Source: Mediterranea massiliensis
GTDB lineage: Bacteria > Bacteroidota > Bacteroidia > Bacteroidales > Bacteroidaceae
Direction of reading: 5' to 3'
DNA length: 5,082 nt
Assembly: GCA_958402075.1 (NCBI GenBank)
Contig: CATXSD010000172.1
Coordinates: forward strand, 1-5,082
The translations under genes were made by a program, and so were the position numbers. Position 1 is the stretch's first letter. Every line of letters begins with the position of its first letter. The notes below the pieces were generated by a model. The model was given only the letters and a program-made list of their open reading frames with translations. It was not told the origin of the DNA and ran no database searches. This document shows, piece after piece, positions 1 to 5,082 of the stretch.

Positions 1-498
1 ACCGGGACCAATCCCGACCGTCACAACTTCGTGAGCCGCAACCGCATTGTGGCCGGCATGAGCGATGCCGTCATTGTGGTGGAGTCGGCAGCCAAAGGCG
101 GTTCGCTCATCACCGCAGAACTGGCCGAGGGCTATCACCGCGACTGTTTTGCCGTGCCCGGCCGTGCGACGGACGAATACTCTACAGGCTGCAACCAGTT
201 GATACGCGACAACAGGGCGGCACTCATCAACGATGCGGCCGATTTTGTGAAAGCCATGAACTGGGGACGTACTGCGGAGAGCCGCCAGAATACCCCCGTA
301 CAGCGTAGCCTCTTCCCCGAACTGACGGAGGAAGAAGCGCGGGTCGTCAAGATATTGAGCCGCGACGACCTGCATATCAACACGCTGGTGGTGGAGGCCA
401 ACATTCCTGTCAACCGCATGAGCGCCCTCCTTTTCGAGCTGGAGATGAAGGGAGTCGTAAAGGCGTTGGTCGGAGGAGTTTACCATCTGTTGGCATAA
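1..498 (+). CDS. dprA: DNA-processing protein DprA, C-terminal part (5' truncated by window edge)
   Basis: DprA (Smf) binds incoming single-stranded DNA in the cytoplasm and loads RecA onto it during natural transformation; it is widespread even in species not known to be competent. The frame is open from base 1 and reads TGTNPDRHNF, then RNRIVAGMSDAVIVVESA and KGGSLITAELA, the conserved second half of the DprA Rossmann-like fold. It continues with FAVPGR and a TGCNQLIRDNRAALI stretch, also typical of the family. After a variable linker (about 280-320), residues from LFPELTEEEARVVKIL to the stop look like the C-terminal winged-helix domain found in many DprA proteins. The 165 visible codons are less than half of a usual protein of roughly 370 residues, so the N-terminal part lies upstream of the window. 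The GTG at 31 is an internal valine, not a start. The gene converges on the lipoprotein gene at 671. Recognition is from conserved motifs and is secure. Confidence 0.95.
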   Translation, partial: TGTNPDRHNFVSRNRIVAGMSDAVIVVESAAKGGSLITAELAEGYHRDCFAVPGRATDEYSTGCNQLIRDNRAALINDAADFVKAMNWGRTAESRQNTPVQRSLFPELTEEEARVVKILSRDDLHINTLVVEANIPVNRMSALLFELEMKGVVKALVGGVYHLLA

Positions 499-538
499 GC
501 ATGAAGCATGCCGTCGGCCGATGTCGGGAGATGGCGTC

Positions 539-650
539 CTGACACAGTGCTTCCTGAGCCCCTGACACAGTGCTTTGTCAGGGTGTCACGAAGCACTTCC
601 TGACACCCTCATGCAGTGCTTCGTCAGCCCCTCACAAAGCACTTCGTGAG
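539..650. repeat. Five quasi-palindromic 20-bp units at an exact 23-bp period
   Basis: Units start at 539, 562, 585, 608 and 631, each 20 bp long and separated by 3 bp (ccc, ggt, acc, ccc). Read in a common orientation (units 1, 2 and 4 as written, units 3 and 5 reverse-complemented), all five carry the invariant heptamer AGTGCTT at unit positions 8-14. The outer bases tend to be self-complementary. Unit 2 is CTGACA-8 nt-TGTCAG, unit 5 is CCTCAC-10 nt-GTGAGG, and unit 3 with its flanks forms a perfect 8-bp stem, GGGTGTCA (581-588) with TGACACCC (601-608). The array fills the gap between the convergent dprA and lipoprotein genes, so it would lie in the 3' ends of both transcripts. No T-tract follows any hairpin, so it is not a canonical intrinsic terminator. 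Function is unknown; transcript-end stabilisation or a dispersed palindromic repeat family are possibilities. Confidence 0.85.
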
Positions 651-670
651 GAGCCGGCGAAACGGAAGGA

Positions 671-1987
671 TCAGTCGTCGTATTCCGTGCGCAGGATTTC
701 GCCTGCGGGGCTGATGTACAGCTTCAGTTCGTCGCGTCCTTTGCGCACTTCCACTTCATACCAGCTGCTGTCCGGCGTTTCCACGTAGTCGAATTCTCTG
801 TCGTCCGGCGTGTAGCCTTGGGTGGCAAGTGCATTTTCTACGGCTTCGGGCAACTGATACACTTCCCATTCGGTACGGACCCATTGGTCTTGCCCGTTGA
901 ACTTGACTTCCTTCTCCATGCCGTCGTGCAGGAGGGTTATCTCCAGGTAGCCGTGGTCGTAATCTTTCTCCAGAATGACAGCTCCGGGATATTTCTGGTC
1001 GATGAAGCTTTGCAGGTCGTCCGCTACGGGTACACTGCCGTTGCCTCCACCGTTTCCGTTCTGGGGACGGCCGATGATGCCGGTTTCGTTCACATAGACC
1101 TCTCTGTCGTTGTCATACCCTGTTTCGAGTTCGAAGCAATAGTAGACGCCATTGTCGCGGGTGGTGTATTTCGTTACGTCGTCGATGGCGTTGTCGTTGG
1201 TATAGTAGGGAGAGGTGCGCAGATGGTTCAGGATGTCGGCCGGAATCTTGTCCAAACTTCTGCGGCCGTATTCGGTCTTGGTGTAGACCCATTGTTGCTG
1301 GTTGTCGAACAGAATTTCGTGCTTCAGTCCGTCGGCAATGATTTCCACCTCCGTGCCGTTGCTTTCGCGGTCATAGTCCACGATGCATGCTTCGGGGAAG
1401 TTCTGGTCGAGCCAGGCCTGTATACCGCCTTCCGGCTGTTGCGGCAGGTATTCGTGGTAGTCGTTGTCTGTTTCCGCATCGATGATTTCTTTCACGAGGA
1501 TGCCCTCTTCCGTGTAGTACAGGTCGACTTCGGTTTCCACGTTTCCTTCTCTCTGCCTTGCTTCAATGATATACAGCGTTTCGTTGTTGTCGTTCCGCTG
1601 GAGTTTGTCTATCTCGTTGTCTATCTGCCAGCTTGCATACGGACTTGCCTCGAAGGCTGCTTTTACGGCATCGGGCAGCTGCTGGTAGCTGATTTCGGTT
1701 TCCGTCATGTTCCAGTGCCCTTTCATGTTGAACCATGCCGTGTTGTTGGGTTCGTGTCCACCGGCACGTGTGCTTGCCAGGTAAAAGTGGGCCACGGCGT
1801 ATGTGTCCTGTGTGCTCCAAGATACATTGGTGGCATTGGGATATTTGGCGTTGAATTCCAGAATGACGGCTTCGGGTATGTTTTCCGTGGTTGGGTCGGA
1901 TTGCGGGTTATTGTCTTCCGTACAGGATGTCATCAGCGCGAAGGCGCCTGTGAGCAGGAGGTAGCATAAAGGTAGAATTCTTTTCAT
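671..1987 (-). CDS. PepSY-like (DUF2874-type) three-module lipoprotein
   Basis: A 438-residue envelope lipoprotein of unknown precise function. Residues 1-22 form a lipoprotein signal peptide: a basic MKR start, a hydrophobic stretch, and the lipobox LMTSC with the lipidated Cys at 22. The following TEDNN is acidic and resembles the export signals that send Bacteroidetes lipoproteins to the cell surface, so surface exposure is plausible but inferred. The mature part shows three tandem modules, about 37-170, 188-307 and 323-436. Each has an initial amphipathic helix (EFNAKYPNA, WLDQNFPEA, FIDQKYPGA), a strand with a W-x-T/E motif (WNMTETE, WVYTKTE, WVRTEWE), a second short helix (LPDAV, IPADI, LPEAV) and a closing strand (EGILVKEI, ETGIIG, AGEILRTE). 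This pattern matches the PepSY-like family, which is related to inhibitor-type folds, but no ligand can be named. Module 1 has an insertion around 72-84; a Gly/Asn-rich linker (308-318) precedes module 3. The ATG is chosen because it starts the signal peptide; no Shine-Dalgarno is visible, as is usual in Bacteroides. Confidence 0.85.
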   Translation of the reverse strand: MKRILPLCYLLLTGAFALMTSCTEDNNPQSDPTTENIPEAVILEFNAKYPNATNVSWSTQDTYAVAHFYLASTRAGGHEPNNTAWFNMKGHWNMTETEISYQQLPDAVKAAFEASPYASWQIDNEIDKLQRNDNNETLYIIEARQREGNVETEVDLYYTEEGILVKEIIDAETDNDYHEYLPQQPEGGIQAWLDQNFPEACIVDYDRESNGTEVEIIADGLKHEILFDNQQQWVYTKTEYGRRSLDKIPADILNHLRTSPYYTNDNAIDDVTKYTTRDNGVYYCFELETGYDNDREVYVNETGIIGRPQNGNGGGNGSVPVADDLQSFIDQKYPGAVILEKDYDHGYLEITLLHDGMEKEVKFNGQDQWVRTEWEVYQLPEAVENALATQGYTPDDREFDYVETPDSSWYEVEVRKGRDELKLYISPAGEILRTEYDD

Positions 1988-2150
1988 AATCGGTTGTTTT
2001 GGGGTTAGTAATGTTTTGCTTTCTCAAGCGTGGCTGTCGGTTGAGCCTTTCTTCGGTGCAAAGGAATAAAAGGAAGTTGGAAAGAAACTGGAATTTGTTT
2101 CAGAATGATACTTTTTTTATGAGCAGCAGGGAGAATCGAGACATACGGGC

Positions 2151-2176
2151 AAAAAAAATGGGCTCCGCTGAGCCCA
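2151..2176 (-). terminator. Intrinsic terminator of the short leader/sRNA unit
   Basis: TGGGCTC (2159-2165) pairs with GAGCCCA (2170-2176), a 7-bp GC-rich stem with a four-base loop. On the minus strand the stem runs directly into eight T residues (2158-2151), the classical rho-independent form. On the plus strand no T-tract follows, so it works only in the minus direction. It lies between the promoter at 2222-2253 and the lipoprotein start at 1987, so it would stop or attenuate transcription before that gene. Confidence 0.85.
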
Positions 2177-2215
2177 ACCTTTGTTAACCTTAAATCTAAT
2201 ACTATGAAAAAAATC
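2151..2215 (-). ncRNA. Short promoter-to-terminator transcript: candidate small RNA or attenuated leader
   Basis: A perfect Bacteroides-type promoter (2222-2253) should start transcription near 2215. An intrinsic terminator with eight T residues ends at 2151, giving an RNA of about 65 nt. On the minus strand it begins with a run of seven T, then passes through TTAGATTTAAGGTTAAC and a repeated AAGGTT (plus-strand AACCTT at 2176-2181 and 2186-2191) before the terminator stem. The lipoprotein start lies about 160 bp beyond the terminator on the same strand, so the unit could be a transcription-attenuating leader or a free small RNA. No convincing peptide is encoded within it. I have the impression that this leader-like string recurs in Bacteroides intergenic regions, but I cannot verify that here and cannot assign an Rfam family. 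The RNA boundaries are estimates from the promoter and terminator positions. Confidence 0.55.
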
Positions 2216-2221
2216 ACTGCA

Positions 2222-2253
2222 CAAATGTAAGGGGTTTCTTCTTATCTGCCAAA
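2222..2253 (-). promoter_or_regulatory. Bacteroides-type promoter (TTTG / TAnnTTTG)
   Basis: On the minus strand TTTG (2253-2250) is followed after exactly 20 bp by TACATTTG (2229-2222). Both elements match the Bacteroides primary sigma factor consensus (-33 TTTG and -7 TAnnTTTG, spacing about 19-21) without a mismatch. The predicted start is about 7 nt downstream, near 2215. It is the only consensus promoter I find in the gap and should drive the short RNA and, by readthrough, the lipoprotein gene. Confidence 0.75.
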
Positions 2254-2303
2254 TTTATTGTCGGTCATACACTCTATTTTAAACAACTTTCACTATTATT
2301 TAT

Positions 2304-2349
2304 TGTTTGCGCACACAATAAACCTGTTGTTTGCTGTTTGCGTACACGA
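2304..2349. repeat. Operator-like direct repeat, two copies 31 bp apart
   Basis: TGTTTGCGCACAC at 2304-2316 recurs as TGTTTGCGTACAC at 2335-2347, with 12 of 13 bases identical and a start-to-start distance of 31 bp, close to three helical turns. A partial third copy, TGTTTGC, lies between them at 2328-2334. Each full copy is itself near-palindromic around TGCGCA or TGCGTA. The pair lies about 90-135 bp upstream of the predicted start near 2215, a suitable place for an activator or repressor. The cognate regulator is unknown. Confidence 0.45.
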
Positions 2350-2373
2350 AATGAGGATTCATAGATAATGCCG

Positions 2374-2389
2374 CTTGATATATGTCAAG
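2374..2389. promoter_or_regulatory. FNR/CRP-like inverted repeat
   Basis: CTTGATATATGTCAAG is an inverted repeat with 5-bp arms (CTTGA/TCAAG) around a 6-bp centre. The core TTGATATATGTCAA (2376-2389 less the last base) matches the FNR consensus TTGAT-N4-ATCAA at nine of ten specified positions. It lies about 165 bp upstream of the predicted start near 2215 and downstream of the terminator of the fumarate reductase operon. A match this good in an AT-rich stretch could occur by chance, and the distance is long for direct activation, so a regulatory role is tentative. Confidence 0.35.
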
Positions 2390-2395
2390 TTGTCA

Positions 2396-2552
2396 AAATG
2401 GGCAGTTTTTATTCATCTTCTTCTTTCATGATAGGGATTCGTCGGAGAATGTCTGCTGAAAATGGGGTGTTTATTTGCTGCAGACTGTCTGTAAAGGTGT
2501 TGCAGGAGGATGATGGTGGCAGTGTGTGAAGTGTTTTGCCCGATGGAACTGA
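2396..2552. other. Intergenic spacer without recognisable gene
   Basis: This stretch lies between the operon terminator and the regulatory region of the lipoprotein unit. A minus-strand reading frame through it (stop at 2409) has only a TTG start at 2612, runs through the terminator hairpin and shows no conserved motif, so I do not call it a gene. The only structure seen is a small inverted repeat, CAGACTGTCTG at 2481-2491. Together with the features listed separately, this accounts for the whole 640-bp gap. Confidence 0.5.
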
Positions 2553-2553
2553 T

Positions 2554-2595
2554 AAAAAAGAACTCCCCTGCCGGAAGTTTCCGACAGAGGAGTTC
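2554..2595 (-). terminator. Intrinsic terminator of the fumarate reductase operon
   Basis: The arms 2560-2576 and 2579-2595 pair over almost their full length (GAACTCC with GGAGTTC outside, CGGAA with TTCCG inside), and six T residues follow on the minus strand (2559-2554). On the plus strand there are two C-A mismatches (2567/2588 and 2571/2584). In the minus-strand RNA both become G-U pairs, giving an uninterrupted stem of 16-17 pairs. Directionality is therefore clear: it ends the operon transcript about 36 nt after the iron-sulfur subunit stop codon. Confidence 0.9.
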
Positions 2596-2630
2596 GTGTT
2601 GATATTAATCAAATGTAGAAAGGAGTCTGA

Positions 2631-3386
2631 TCAGTCTTTCAGCTTGGCGCGGATGAAGTCGCGGTTCAGGCGGGCGATGTTGCTGATGGAGACATTCTTC
2701 GGACATTCGGCCTCGCAGGCACGGGTGTTGGTACAGTTACCGAAGCCCAGTTCGTCCATCTTGGCCAGCATGGCCTTGGCGCGGCGCAGTGCTTCGGGCT
2801 TGCCTTGGGGCAGCAGGTTGAGCTGGCTTACCTTGGCCGATACGAACAACATGGCGGAACCGTTCTTACAAGCAGCTACGCAGGCACCGCAACCGATGCA
2901 GCTGGCGGCGTCCATAGCTTCGTCGGCAACAGTCTTCGGGATGAGGATGGCATTGGCATCCTGCGGAGCGCCTGTGTTTACGCTGACGTAACCACCGGCC
3001 TGCATGATCTTGTCGTAAGCCGTACGGTCTACCATCAAGTCCTTGATGACAGGGAAACCGGCCGAACGCCAGGGTTCCACGGTGATGGTATCGCCGTCGT
3101 TGAAGCGGCGCATGTAGATCTGGCAAGTCGTTGCACCCTGTGCAGGTCCGTGCGGATGTCCGTTGATGTAGAGTGAGCACATACCGCAGATACCTTCGCG
3201 GCAGTCGTGGTCGAATACAACCGGTTCCTTTCCTTCAGAAATCAGTTGCTCGTTCAGGATGTCCAGCATTTCCAGGAAAGAAGTATCGCCGGGAATGTCT
3301 TTCATCTGATAGGTTTCGAAAGCGCCTTTGGCCTTGGGGCCTGCCTGACGCCATATCTTCAGTGTAAATGATATATTTTTATCCAT
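2631..3386 (-). CDS. frdB: Fumarate reductase / succinate dehydrogenase iron-sulfur subunit
   Basis: This subunit carries electrons between the membrane cytochrome b, which handles menaquinol, and the flavoprotein FrdA on the cytoplasmic face. In anaerobic Bacteroides the physiological direction is mainly fumarate to succinate, so frdB is preferred, although sdhB is an equally common label. The 251 residues are full length. The N-terminal ferredoxin domain holds the [2Fe-2S] ligands C62, C67, C70 (in CREGICGMC) and C88. The C-terminal domain has C163, C166, C169 and C173 (CIGCGACVAAC), and C218, C224 and C228 (CTNTRACEAECP). By family analogy C163, C166, C169 and C228 bind the [4Fe-4S] cluster, and C173, C218 and C224 the [3Fe-4S] cluster. 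All expected ligands are present. The ATG at 3386 gives the family-typical N-terminus; no Shine-Dalgarno is seen. It follows frdA after 34 bp, and an intrinsic terminator follows the stop. Confidence 0.97.
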   Translation of the reverse strand: MDKNISFTLKIWRQAGPKAKGAFETYQMKDIPGDTSFLEMLDILNEQLISEGKEPVVFDHDCREGICGMCSLYINGHPHGPAQGATTCQIYMRRFNDGDTITVEPWRSAGFPVIKDLMVDRTAYDKIMQAGGYVSVNTGAPQDANAILIPKTVADEAMDAASCIGCGACVAACKNGSAMLFVSAKVSQLNLLPQGKPEALRRAKAMLAKMDELGFGNCTNTRACEAECPKNVSISNIARLNRDFIRAKLKD

Positions 3387-3420
3387 TTTTGTTAGTTCTT
3401 TAATTGTTCAACATTCCCGA

Positions 3421-5082
3421 TTAGCTCTTGTAGTTACGAGTCTGTACCTTGATGGCTTCGTAAACCAGCGGCTCTTTCAGCAATACCGGGGCTTTGTCGT
3501 CGCTGCCCTGGTATTCCCAGCAAGCCACGTAGAAGAAGTTTTCGTCATCACGCTTGGCTTCTCCTTCCTCGGTCTGATATTCTTCGCGGAAGTGGCCGCC
3601 GCACGATTCGTTGCGGTTCAGTGCATCGTAAGCGATGAGTTCACCCATGGTGATGAAGTCGTTCAGACGGATGGCCTTGTCGAGCTCTACGTTCATGCCT
3701 TCCTTGCTGCCCGGGATGAAGAGGTTGGTCTCGAACTCCTTGCGGATTTCTTTCAGTTTGGCCAGACCTTCCTTCAAGCCTTCGGCTGTACGGCCCATGC
3801 CGACGTATTCCCACATGATGTGACCCAGTTTCTTGTGGATGGAGTCAACGGATTCCTTACCCTTGATGTTCATCAGGTGGTCAATCTTGTCCTGAACGGC
3901 CTTCTCGGCAGCCGCGAATTCGGGCAGGTCGGTCGAGAAGCGGGGAACGGTAATCTGGTCGGCCAGATAGTTCTGGATGGTGTAGGGCAATACGAAGTAA
4001 CCGTCGGCCAGACCCTGCATCAGGGCGGAAGCACCCAGACGGTTGGCACCGTGGTCGGAGAAGTTACATTCGCCGATAGCGAACAGACCCTTGATGGAGG
4101 TCATCAGTTCGTAGTCTACCCAGATACCGCCCATGGTGTAGTGGATGGCCGGATAAATCATCATCGGGTTCTCGTACGGATTGACGTCGGTGATTTCTTC
4201 GTACATGTCGAACAGGTTGCCATAGCGCTGTGCTACAACATCTCTACCCAGACGGTTGATGGCTTCGGAGAAGTCGAGGAACACGGCCAGACCGGTGTTG
4301 TTCACGCCGTAGCCCTTGTCGCAACGTTCCTTGGCGGCACGGCTGGCCACGTCACGCGGAACCAGGTTACCGAAGGCCGGATAGCGGCGCTCCAGGTAGT
4401 AGTCGCGGTCTTCTTCGGGGATATCCTTGCCCTGCAGGGTACCTTCCTGCAGCTTCTTGGCGTCTTCGAGTTTCTTCGGAACCCAGATACGACCATCGTT
4501 ACGCAGAGACTCGGACATCAGCGTCAGCTTGGACTGCTTGTCGCCGTGTACGGGGATACAGGTCGGGTGGATCTGTACGTAAGCCGGGTTGGCGAACCAG
4601 GCACCCTTGCGGTAGCAGGCCATTGCGGCCGAGCAGTTGCAGGCCATGGCGTTGGTCGAGAGGAAGTACGTGTTTCCGTAACCGCCGGTAGCGATAACTA
4701 CGGCATGGGCGGCAAAGCGCTCCAGCTTGCCTGTTACCAGGTTCTTGGCGATGATACCGCGGGCACGACCGTCGATGATGACGATGTCTTCCATCTCATA
4801 GCGGGTATAGAGTTTCACAGTGCCGGCATTTACCTGGCGGCTCAGTGCGGAGTAGGCACCCAGCAGCAGCTGCTGGCCTGTCTGACCTTTGGCATAGAAG
4901 GTACGTGATACCTGTGCGCCACCGAACGAACGGTTGGCCAGCGTACCGCCGTATTCGCGAGCGAAGGGAACGCCCTGTGCCACGCACTGGTCGATGATGT
5001 TGTTCGATACCTCGGCCAGACGGTAAACGTTGGCTTCGCGGGCACGGTAGTCACCGCCCTTTACGGTATCGTAGAACAGACG
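3421..5082 (-). CDS. frdA: Fumarate reductase / succinate dehydrogenase flavoprotein subunit, N-terminus beyond window edge
   Basis: The catalytic FAD subunit interconverts fumarate and succinate at the cytoplasmic face of the membrane. The frame stays open to the right edge, where in-window residues begin RLFYDTVKGGDYRAREANVY, so the GTG near 4983 is an internal valine. The visible 553 codons lack about the first 100 residues of a protein usually near 650. The missing part holds the dinucleotide-binding GxGxxG and the FAD-linking histidine. Visible motifs include FGGAQVSRTFYAKGQTG (about 4927-4877), VIATGGYGNTYFLS, and QIHPTCIPVHG with the active-site type His at 4567-4569. PRDVASRA carries the Arg (4354-4356) that corresponds to the family's proton-donor arginine. 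AIHYTMGGI has its His at 4141-4143, and GECNFSDHGANRLGAS its substrate-binding Arg at 4039-4041. Nothing needed for catalysis is missing in the visible part. The gene precedes frdB by 34 bp; a cytochrome b gene (frdC) is expected upstream, outside the window. Confidence 0.97.
   Translation of the reverse strand, partial: RLFYDTVKGGDYRAREANVYRLAEVSNNIIDQCVAQGVPFAREYGGTLANRSFGGAQVSRTFYAKGQTGQQLLLGAYSALSRQVNAGTVKLYTRYEMEDIVIIDGRARGIIAKNLVTGKLERFAAHAVVIATGGYGNTYFLSTNAMACNCSAAMACYRKGAWFANPAYVQIHPTCIPVHGDKQSKLTLMSESLRNDGRIWVPKKLEDAKKLQEGTLQGKDIPEEDRDYYLERRYPAFGNLVPRDVASRAAKERCDKGYGVNNTGLAVFLDFSEAINRLGRDVVAQRYGNLFDMYEEITDVNPYENPMMIYPAIHYTMGGIWVDYELMTSIKGLFAIGECNFSDHGANRLGASALMQGLADGYFVLPYTIQNYLADQITVPRFSTDLPEFAAAEKAVQDKIDHLMNIKGKESVDSIHKKLGHIMWEYVGMGRTAEGLKEGLAKLKEIRKEFETNLFIPGSKEGMNVELDKAIRLNDFITMGELIAYDALNRNESCGGHFREEYQTEEGEAKRDDENFFYVACWEYQGSDDKAPVLLKEPLVYEAIKVQTRNYKS

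Noticed and set aside
539..650. CRISPR array
   Set aside because: Units are 20 bp with only 3-bp gaps, vary in sequence and switch orientation; there are no spacers of 25-40 bp and no cas genes.
818..1969. Long plus-strand open frame (383 codons) opposite the lipoprotein gene
   Set aside because: Its translation is Val/Phe-rich without motifs and lies wholly opposite a gene with a signal peptide and repeated modules. It is a codon-bias shadow.
2059..2087. Second promoter for the lipoprotein gene (TTCCTTTG, minus strand)
   Set aside because: The -7-like element has one mismatch and there is no TTTG at 19-21 bp; the nearest TTTC is only about 17 bp away.
1999..2187. 62-codon plus-strand frame in the AT-rich gap
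   Set aside because: It crosses the terminator hairpin on the opposite strand, has no promoter or ribosome-binding signal, and is not protein-like in composition.
2005..2217. 70-codon minus-strand frame starting with GTG inside the leader
   Set aside because: It starts at or before the predicted transcription start, runs through the terminator hairpin and T-tract, and has no conserved motif.
2204..2230. Eight-codon plus-strand reading frame MKKITAQM after an AT-rich tract
   Set aside because: Too short, no promoter found on the plus strand, and it overlaps the promoter and start of the minus-strand unit.
2409..2612. 67-codon minus-strand frame between frdB and the promoter region
   Set aside because: It has only a TTG start, reads through the operon terminator hairpin, and has low-complexity Ser/Pro content without a family match.
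3592..4908. Long plus-strand open frame (438 codons) opposite frdA
   Set aside because: frdA is certain from its conserved motifs; the antisense frame follows from its codon usage and shows no recognisable domain.

Overview
The window looks like a chromosomal segment of a Bacteroidales gut anaerobe (Bacteroides, Phocaeicola or a close relative). Three things point there. A fumarate reductase/succinate dehydrogenase of the Bacteroidetes type is present, with the A gene followed by the B gene. A lipoprotein carries repeated PepSY-like (DUF2874-type) modules, a family common in this group. A textbook Bacteroides promoter (TTTG, 20 bp, TAnnTTTG) is present, and gene starts lack a Shine-Dalgarno sequence. 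Coding DNA is moderately GC-rich, while the central intergenic stretch (about 1988-2630) is clearly AT-rich.

Layout from left to right. Positions 1-498 (+) hold the 3' part of dprA, the single-strand DNA-binding, RecA-loading protein of natural transformation; its 5' end lies outside the window. Positions 499-670 separate two convergent genes and hold five imperfect 20-bp palindromic units at an exact 23-bp period. Positions 671-1987 (-) encode a 438-residue lipoprotein built of three tandem PepSY-like modules. The 640-bp gap 1988-2630 has no convincing protein gene but is rich in signals, all readable on the minus strand. They are a perfect promoter (2222-2253), a leader or small RNA of about 65 nt ending in an intrinsic terminator (2151-2176), an operator-like direct repeat (2304-2349), an FNR/CRP-like inverted repeat (2376-2389), and the strong terminator of the respiratory operon (2554-2595). 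Positions 2631-3386 (-) are the iron-sulfur subunit, and 3421-5082 (-) is the flavoprotein subunit, cut by the right edge.

How the parts work together. The flavoprotein and iron-sulfur genes are 34 bp apart and form the distal part of an operon; the cytochrome b gene is expected just outside the right edge. This complex passes electrons from menaquinol to fumarate, giving succinate, the main anaerobic electron sink of Bacteroides. The operon ends at the 2554-2595 hairpin. A new transcription unit then starts near 2215 on the same strand. It meets an intrinsic terminator after about 65 nt, so it makes either a free small RNA or an attenuated leader for the lipoprotein gene 160 bp further on. 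I see no clearly novel multi-gene system. The most unusual parts are the leader/small-RNA unit and the 23-bp-period palindrome array.
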